Source of the DNA: Rhyacophila brunnea
Taxonomy: Eukaryota; Arthropoda; Insecta; Trichoptera; Rhyacophilidae
Assembly (NCBI GenBank): GCA_022495005.1
Contig: JAGYXB010000825.1
Coordinates: 6,386,001-6,450,000 of the forward strand
DNA: 64,000 nucleotides
Direction of reading: 5' to 3'
A model generated the notes under the pieces. The model was not told the origin of the DNA, did not search any database, and saw only the letters and a list, made by a program, of their open reading frames with translations. The position numbers and the translations under genes were made by a program. Positions 42,801 to 51,800 of the stretch are shown one piece after another. How positions within the stretch are numbered: position 1 is the stretch's first letter; the number at the start of each line of letters is the position of its first letter.

Positions 42801-45800
42801 TAATATTGTTTATCAATTATAGTTTGGTTTAGGCAGGGCTTCAACAAATTAACCAACACCGTGTAATAATGTATTGCTGAAACAACGAAAACAAATAATT
42901 ATGAATGAAAAATTGTGCACAATTTTGTCAGATAGACCAAAGTGCAACAAAACTATTATGGTTTGGTTTAGGCAGGGTTTAATTGATTTTTAAAAACTAA
43001 CCAATACCATCATCTGTAAATAATTGCAGTTTTAGTTCAATTAAAACAAATACGTATGACTAACAAAGTTTAATGTGCACTATTTATGTCAGATTTTCAA
43101 AGCCTACCTCCACCCTCCGCCACTGATAGAATGCCGTCCCCTTTCATGTTTAGTATCAAATTGTATGTGAAACCTAAAAACTAAACTTAAACAAATGAAC
43201 ACTATCGAATGTATAACCGATAGGCCAAGCGCATTCGATAACCACTCGCGGATGCGTAGCAGTAATTCGTAGATGAGCACCCGTGGTTATAGCTGCAGGC
43301 CAGGTGCTCATCGCTAGACTCAAAATGCGGAGTGTATGGGTATGGGGTATGCACCCGGAAAAGTGTGCTGGTCTGCGGGGTAAATGCGGAAGTCAGTGGC
43401 ACCTGTTAGATTTTGTTAACCCTGCCCCCTACCGCCACCTTAAAAAATCAATAATAAATTACTATAAATTGATATGTAAAAACCAATCTCAATTATAATT
43501 ATATGAAACTTGTACTCGTTTATTCATCATTACCTAAATTATTAAACTTATTACAATTTTGACGAATAAGCTTTGATATAGAATTAATGTGGTAATCATT
43601 TTATGATTAACCCTTTTCGAAATAGAAGTTACGAGAAAGTCAGATTACTCTTCAGAAATGTCAGACTAGGGTAAGTTAGTAAGGGTTGTGAAAGGCGAGT
43701 GTTGAAGAATGTTTGAAACATTTTAACAGCGACTGTAAGTATTTATTACTGCCAAAATGTTGAAATTGTAGTTACCAACTTCTGTTTCTACGATCCAGTT
43801 TGGAACTTACATTTAATTACTCAGTAAAATATAATGAAACATTTACTACATAGAATATAATTCTTAATTGTTAGGTGTAGGTGTAGCAAATGGAAAGTTC
43901 AGAGTTCAAATCTCAGCAACATAATTAATGGTTAATATTTTCCAATAATTAATGATGGTTATGTCACGCATTACGCCATGGTGGTCATAGGTAGGTACGT
44001 ATTATAAGGTCACCACGCAAATTAATATGATAACAATGAACACTAGAAAAAATCTTTTTCGAAAGAAATGTTAATTAAAACCAGGGAACTGAAATACGTA
44101 ACGGGTGCCGAGAAACAGGCAACCAATCTTGAGTGTGCAAGAATATGGGATAAACTTAAACACGTGTTAATAATACGCTTGAATTTCGTTCTGACAATTG
44201 CTTTCAGTTTATGCACTGACGCTCATTCAACATTGGTGTATTTGAAGGTTGCAACACACACTATTGCACGTCTATAATGTGTGGTACATTTTCGAAGGAC
44301 ACTCATACATTCAAACCCCTGCGTCAAAATGTAATGTATTTGGGGTATGTATAAAAGACTGACGCTCATTCAATATTGGTGTATTTGAAGGTTGCAACAC
44401 ACACTATTGCACTTCTACAATGTGTGGTACATCTTCGAATGATACTCACACATTCAAAACCCTACGTCAAAATGTAATGTATTTGGGGTATGTATAACCT
44501 ATCGGAATTCTATTTATTAATCTGTTCTGTGATTAATACCCTTCAGTACTAAATTTTGAATCAAAACAAATCAAACATTTCTGTGTATTGTTTGATCTCG
44601 CGGATGTTCAGCGTATTTTTTACTGCCGTTAATTTTTTTTTATGTTTGTGTTGTCATTTTTTTTAAACCGTGTGATGTTTTGTTAGTGCAGTAGAAACTC
44701 GAATATAACGGACTAATGGGGTTGAGGGGGTTTCCGTTAAAGCCGAAAGTCCGTCATATAAAAACACAAACAAAATCCTGTTTATTCTTCTTCGGATGAT
44801 AATAATATATCCAGACACCCCCGTTGTGTAGTAGCGTTACGATGTGGATGCGTTTGCTTTCGGTAATCCTACATTGAAAAACGAATTATTAGATACTTGG
44901 ATTTAAACATGTACAACAGTAACAGGATCATTTTATCAATTTTCATATTTGATACGGATATTTTGTCTGTTCTATCGTAAGTACGTTATATCGAGGTTCT
45001 ACTGCACTTCATACGTTTATAACATGCTGTATGTTGTACCGAGCGGAATTCGAACATACATTTTATGCTTGGCGGGCGAGTGTTATAACCAGTAAGCTAC
45101 GGACCCAGGTATTCTTACAAAAACCAATGATAACCGAGAATGTTTACAGATTCAAGGTAAATACCATTAGGTATCAATTAAATTTGCTTGATAGAAGGCG
45201 TCTAGCAATATTATATATAGTTGTTATTATAAACATTTTATTGAAATACATAACTAACGTAAGATAATATTGCTAATGCGGGCCTGAACGCTCGGCATTC
45301 GTCTGTCAAATAAAAATCTGTACAAATTGACATGGCAGCCACAGAATTGACACATTGTACTGAATGAGGCGGCGTTATATGAAACTCGGATTCCAACACT
45401 ATGTAGGTAGGTACGTACAGTATGAGGCTTCAGATAGTTAGGCACACTGGAGAGAAGAAAACTTCCAAGGGATTTATTTGAATAATGATCGGTATGATTG
45501 ATTCACGCGACATTATTAAATGTATCGCTGGAATATTCGTTTCAAATCTATCAATAAATTACAATTTCGACATACTACCAAGTTATGAAATAATATACTA
45601 CACAATATAGTCATCAATAAAATCCTTGTCAAGGTAGACTTACGAATGACAGTGGAATTACTTGGCATTATATTAGTAGGGTTCCAGCATCGTACGGGGA
45701 CAGACAATTTCTCATTTAAGGGCGGACGTGCTCAGCGTGGGTCAAAAAAAGGAGCTTTTATTCTATTTTCAAAGCATGATCCTGGACATTCCTTAAACGT

Positions 45801-48800
45801 TGTAGATAATCTATTTATATATATTTTGAAGCCTTATTATCCTTTATATTTATTTTAAACATTTGATGACTGCATAAAGTATTTTTATTAGATAAACTAG
45901 TATTCTTTTAAACCTATCGCTCTAATGTTTAAGAATATATTCATATTTCAGTACATGCATGTGCAGTGGTGTTAAAATTTTTTACATTTATTAATTTTTA
46001 AACGTATTTATAAAACCATTAGTATGATTTATGTCGACATTATTATAATGAAATATTTACGATAAAAAATTATGTCTACTGACTGAATACTGTCCAGGAT
46101 CATGCTTTGAAAATAGAATAAAAGCTCCATTTTGACCTACGCTGAGCATGTACCCCCTTAAACTCGAACGAAGTTACAATACGTATACGTCGCCATTACA
46201 ACACAAATTCATCTAATCTCAACATCAATTAGGTGATTGTGATATTTTAAAAAGTTAATCGCCATTTTTGCTCCTGGGCAGAGCATATCAGCATTCACAG
46301 GGATAAGGTGCTTCAATGTCGAGGAGTGGAGGTAGGGTGTTAAGATCAAACATAAATAGTGCACACTAAACTTTGTCAGTTATACTTATTTTTTTTCATT
46401 GAACTAACAGTACAAATTTCAGACGGTGTTTATAATTAAATTAAATCCTTCTTGAACCAAACCATAATAATTTAGATATATTATGGGCGATCCGGCAAAA
46501 ATAGTGCACATTTTTTCAGTCATACTTGAATTGAATTGAATTAAGAGTACCAATTGCAGATGGTGTTGGTTAGTTCTTTTAAGTCATTAAGCACTGCCTA
46601 ACCAAATCATAATATGTATATAAGAAATATTTTATAGATTGGCGAATATTTTTTCGTATATTATGGTTTGGCTTACGAAGGGTTTGATTGAATTTTAATA
46701 ACTAACCAACAATATCAGCTGCAATTTGTTCAATGAAAACAAAATATACATGACTGACAAAATTTAGTGTAGGTACACTATTAATTTATGTCGGATCTTA
46801 ATAACCTATATTGACTTTTCGCCACTGGCTTATATACTCCGTGTAGGAGTGAAAATGAAAACAAACTTTTTATATCCTTATCACCTCATAAAAGTGTTGT
46901 TATAAAAATGGACATATCTGCGGACGCCTTAGCAATGATCAGAAATACAACCCCCCTCCGTACATACATTTTCGGATCTCGGCTTCCGGCCTTTACACTA
47001 CATGACTACACACGCATCTATGAAATTGCAGCCACGTCATGTTGGTTGCAGAATAGTAGTAAAACAACTTGCCAGATGCAGAGATGTCGCCATTAAATTA
47101 ACCTAACTATGAGCCAAATGCTTAGCCACAAATCACAATTATGTAGGTACAATAGTGACCTTAATTATCTCGTCCCAACGAAATAGGTCGTTTAGTTTCC
47201 ATTGCTTGATAAAGCTATAAAGGTTCGGTGAACATTGGATAAGATAGGTCTGTTCGAATTTCGAAAGCTGAACACGAACAATTGTTTCCGAACATTCAAT
47301 ATGTTTTGAGACTAAATGACTTAGGATTTTTGTTTCCCGACGCGGATGGAAAACATTAATCACAATAAATATAGTTCATAACAATCATAAGTACCTACTC
47401 ACTTCATGCTCTGGACTAGGTTATACATATCGACTATAGAAATGAAAAAGGGCGTAACCCTCAGTTTTTTTTGCATAATAATGTTGTACACGACTAAATA
47501 CACGTTGTGTTCAAAGGATGTAATCTGCAAATGATGATTTATTATCTAAATTTAGCCAGCAATTAAAAAAAAGGAAGTGACGTGGGAAAAACGACTTAAT
47601 CATCATTTTAGTTGTTTTTCTGTTTAATTAACTCAATAATTAATATCATATTAGGAATATAAAATTATTAAGTATCATGCACTTCAAGGTTGTCTATTTT
47701 GTATTTTAACTTTGACGGAAAATGATAACAAAAAAGTTTTTGTGCCTCATGTAAAATTTGATTAGTGTGGATTACGCCCTTTTTCCTTTCCAGAGTCAAA
47801 TTATTATCGATATGTTGGCGATATCAAATTTACAGTGTTCTTTTTTTAAATATCTTTAAATTAAATAAATCGTACATTGACATACGCAATTGGTTAATCA
47901 ACCATCGCACCGACACCGGGTCCCGACCCCCTCCGGTGCGCAGAACCCGTGGTAATGTAATACGCAGCGACCTCTGTTGCCACCGAATCCGTCAGAGACG
48001 TGTCGAAGGAGCATAATTTAACGTAATGGTAAATAATAATACATTACAAAAGGTACGGGCAGTTTACGCGATTAATCATAAGACGGAGAAATGCCGCACT
48101 CTAGCGTCAAACTGGTTTGGTCGGTGTCAGTAAGCAGGTACTGTGTCGCTTCTTAGTAACTAGTAACTAGCCCGTGGATAGCTATGTAGTAACCACTTTC
48201 ATGATTTTGTGAATGACGGATAGATATTAAAAATCAGAAGTGGTAGACCATTTAACAGTGGCGAATTCTGTCTTTTAAGTAAACAAAAGTAATAACGCAC
48301 AACAGAAATACAGACCCCTCCGAACCAATCTGCTCTGCACTGCACCTGCGCATCTATTCTATACACAAGACTGCTTTCGGCCGCTTTCTAGGGTAGGAAA
48401 GTATCCAAGTATTAGCTCTTATTGTAACAATTACAATAAGATAGTTGTAATTGTTACAATAAGTGCTATGTTTCAACACCTCTCTTGAGTGTGCTAAATT
48501 TTAGAGTGAGATAGATAGTTTTGACTGTTTAGACGACTAACTTATTGTAATTGTTACAATAAGTGCTCATATTTTGATACTTTCCTACCCTTGATAGCTG
48601 TCGTAGCGGGCCGAAAGCAGTCTCATGTATAGAATAGATGCGCTGGTCTTAATCAGACGTATCTCGGAGCCCTACGCATGGCCCCCACAAGGAGGGGGCT
48701 GACAGGGCTCTACACCTAGGGGCCCGGGCTCAGGGGGGCCGGCATTTCGGGTCGATCAAATATGTGAGATAAAAACAATTATAAATTTGCTCTAATGGTA

Positions 48801-51800
48801 AAAAAAAGTCGGCTGCGGCGCTATTTTACGAGGGAGATACTAACATTTAAAAATGAAGTTTTAAGTTGTGTTGATACTGGACAGCTTCATAATTCAAGTA
48901 AGTAGCTAGCTATATTAAAACTACAAAAAAACGCTAAAAATAAACTTAAAGCCTTAATTTTACCTCTAATACAATTTTGAAAACACTTATATTGTGCGTC
49001 ACACGTGCCATTAAACTTAGCGATAGGTAGGGGGGCCCGCAAAAGATCCTGACCGGGAGACCCCGCTTTAGGATGTGGGGGCCATGGCCCAACGTATATA
49101 AATGTGAAGCATCACCAGAATATCTCAGAAGCAGTCGCCGAAGACTGAGGTTGCCACGCATTGTTTGTGCTTTGTGTAACTAACGACCAGTAATGCCTAT
49201 AAACTTGTAGTTAAAGATGGATCAAAACAATGCGCATATCTGGAAGTTGCGGTCAAAAAACAAAAACTGCTTCGACAAATATGTAAGTTCATCTCAGTTT
49301 CAACCCGAAAGCTTTAGGATGGATACCTAACGTAATCGCCGAAATTCAAAGGAGTGGCACGCAAGGAAGAAAGTTTTTACCGTATACCGTTTAATTCAGA
49401 AGGTGTCTATATACACCTACCTCTACTCAATTCAGAGAGAATGGTAAAAGAGTCAGAATAAACAGTTATGAAATTTAAACGAAGGAGTGCTACGAAAACC
49501 GTAGAATTCAATTAATTTCACAAACACGGAGGGTTAAAAAGGGTTTGCCGTAAACCCATATTTTAATTATCGTTCCTCTGCAAAAATTTCATTTTCAAAA
49601 TGAGTTTCATAATTGATGAATTCCCTCCTAAAAGGATTCGAATTTATGTTTCACGCAGTCGGCTGATGCCGTCAGAACTCAGTTGACATGTATTGTAGGC
49701 AAAACACTCTATATTGGCACTATAAGTATGGCGAAAGCGATTCGCAGTTGTATTGGATTAGATGCAAGCTGGGAATAACGCTTAAAGACAAATATACGGC
49801 AATTATTATTAGAATCTGTTACAAACAAGGGTTTGAATACCATCCTATATTATTTATTGTACAGGTACCTTATGTTTGTTCCTTTATGAAATTATTCCAT
49901 ATTTAGTACATACAAATTATGTCCGGCATGCACCTTTCCATATCACACTATGTTACTCTAAGTTTTTGAATCTATTATCCACTGACGGTCCATGTTTGGC
50001 CATACACGCGTGATTACGGTAGTGGGAGGACACTTTTAAAGACATTAATTAATTTACAGCATTTATTTGACATTACAAAAGATAGAAAAAAGGGAATATT
50101 GACGTAATTGAAAATAATATGTCAAATGCATTTTTTTGACCATATCTGATCCTAATCATATGAATGGGCCCCCAAGGAGTGGGGTTTGTATTAACAGATA
50201 TTTGTTACGATTTGTTACTGACAGATTTTACGAGGTCAACGCTTAAGCCGCTCGCTTGTAGGGAATTCCCTGTATGGATAGAAATCAATTCGAACCGCCC
50301 GGATTGCGATATGTTAATTCACGGCCCATTCGGTATGCTTTTGTCTATGATTTTTACTAATATATCCCGAGGTTGTACGAAATTATGTTTTTTTCATCGG
50401 CTTTGCAATCCGACGTATATTGACCGGTTCACAGTGAGATTTCTTAATATAATATGTATGTTCAAAAACGAATAATAAAATTGTTTTGGACCTCTTCAAT
50501 AAATTTATTCGTTACTAACAATCTGGGTAATGGTAGTAAGTGATCGCTACTCTGGTAGATATATAAATAAATTGTAATGTACAATGCATGAAGAGACAAG
50601 ACCGAGAACGAGATGCGTTACGGACGATAAATTAAACAAAATTCCATTGGTGCTCGCTCCTACGAACACTCGGATCAATATCACCGGTTACATGATCATC
50701 TCGTTCGTTTCCATCGAAGAAAATCAGCGACTTTCAAAGAACCATTTCAGCGGATTGATTCTTGCTTGGGACTTTTTATTCTGTTTAATTTATGAATTCT
50801 TGCCGTGTGTTCTTCCTCTAGATTTTCTTGGACATTTTGGACTTATCGCAGAGCTCATTTCACAAGAGATAAAGTGTACTGTTAGGTGTCGAACAGAGTG
50901 TGGTTTAGCAAGAGTTAAAAAAATGGTGATAGTGGTGGTCTTCTATCGAAGGTTGATAACCAAATTATGGTACATCTACGTATCTGAGCTAGTCAGAGCA
51001 CCGGCGACGTGGGTTTTGACTCGTCTACGACCTACGGCGTTGGCTTTTTTTATAGTCCAGTTAAATTATCATATTTATTTCTAAAATTTGTGAATGGACT
51101 TGAAAATTATCGTTTTAAACAATATGTTAAAAAAATCCCCATCGATATGATCCTTTTAAGTAAATAAACTACATAAAGTCAAAGGTTAAAAAACAGTTTT
51201 TCGAGAATACGCAAAAAAAGTTATACTTAATGAAATAAGTAGCTTCCAAAATTTGCCACAAAAACGGTTCTTTGACTTCTTTTGACAAAAGTAACCGTTC
51301 TTACAAAGTTGTATCGTTCATACTTCTCAGAAGAATTTGGGGTTTAAAGATCACAGTGGCCTATCTAAAATAACACAGTTTTGAGATAAACGCAAATAAA
51401 GACTTTGCTACTATGAAATTCATTAAATAAAGCACACTTTACTCTATATCTTGTAAACGGACATAACATTATGTACGACATAGAACGTTGTGTCACCAAT
51501 AAATATGATTACGGCATTATCGAAACTCAAAACATGCATTTTTGGTAGTTGGGTCCCTGTAAACCCAAAGCACCAAATTAATGTATTCCTTTCCACACTA
51601 CCCCGGAGGTACGCACAGAAACGCGACTAACTGTTCTGAGTATTATGTATAATGGCCAATTAATCACTTGTACCATAGCATATTATGTATCGCCTAGACT
51701 TGAGAAAGTAACAGATTATTACATACGTACAATTATTACTAACAAGTAAATACAATAAGTTTACGATTACCTACATATTATTTCGTTTGTGACCTTCTTA

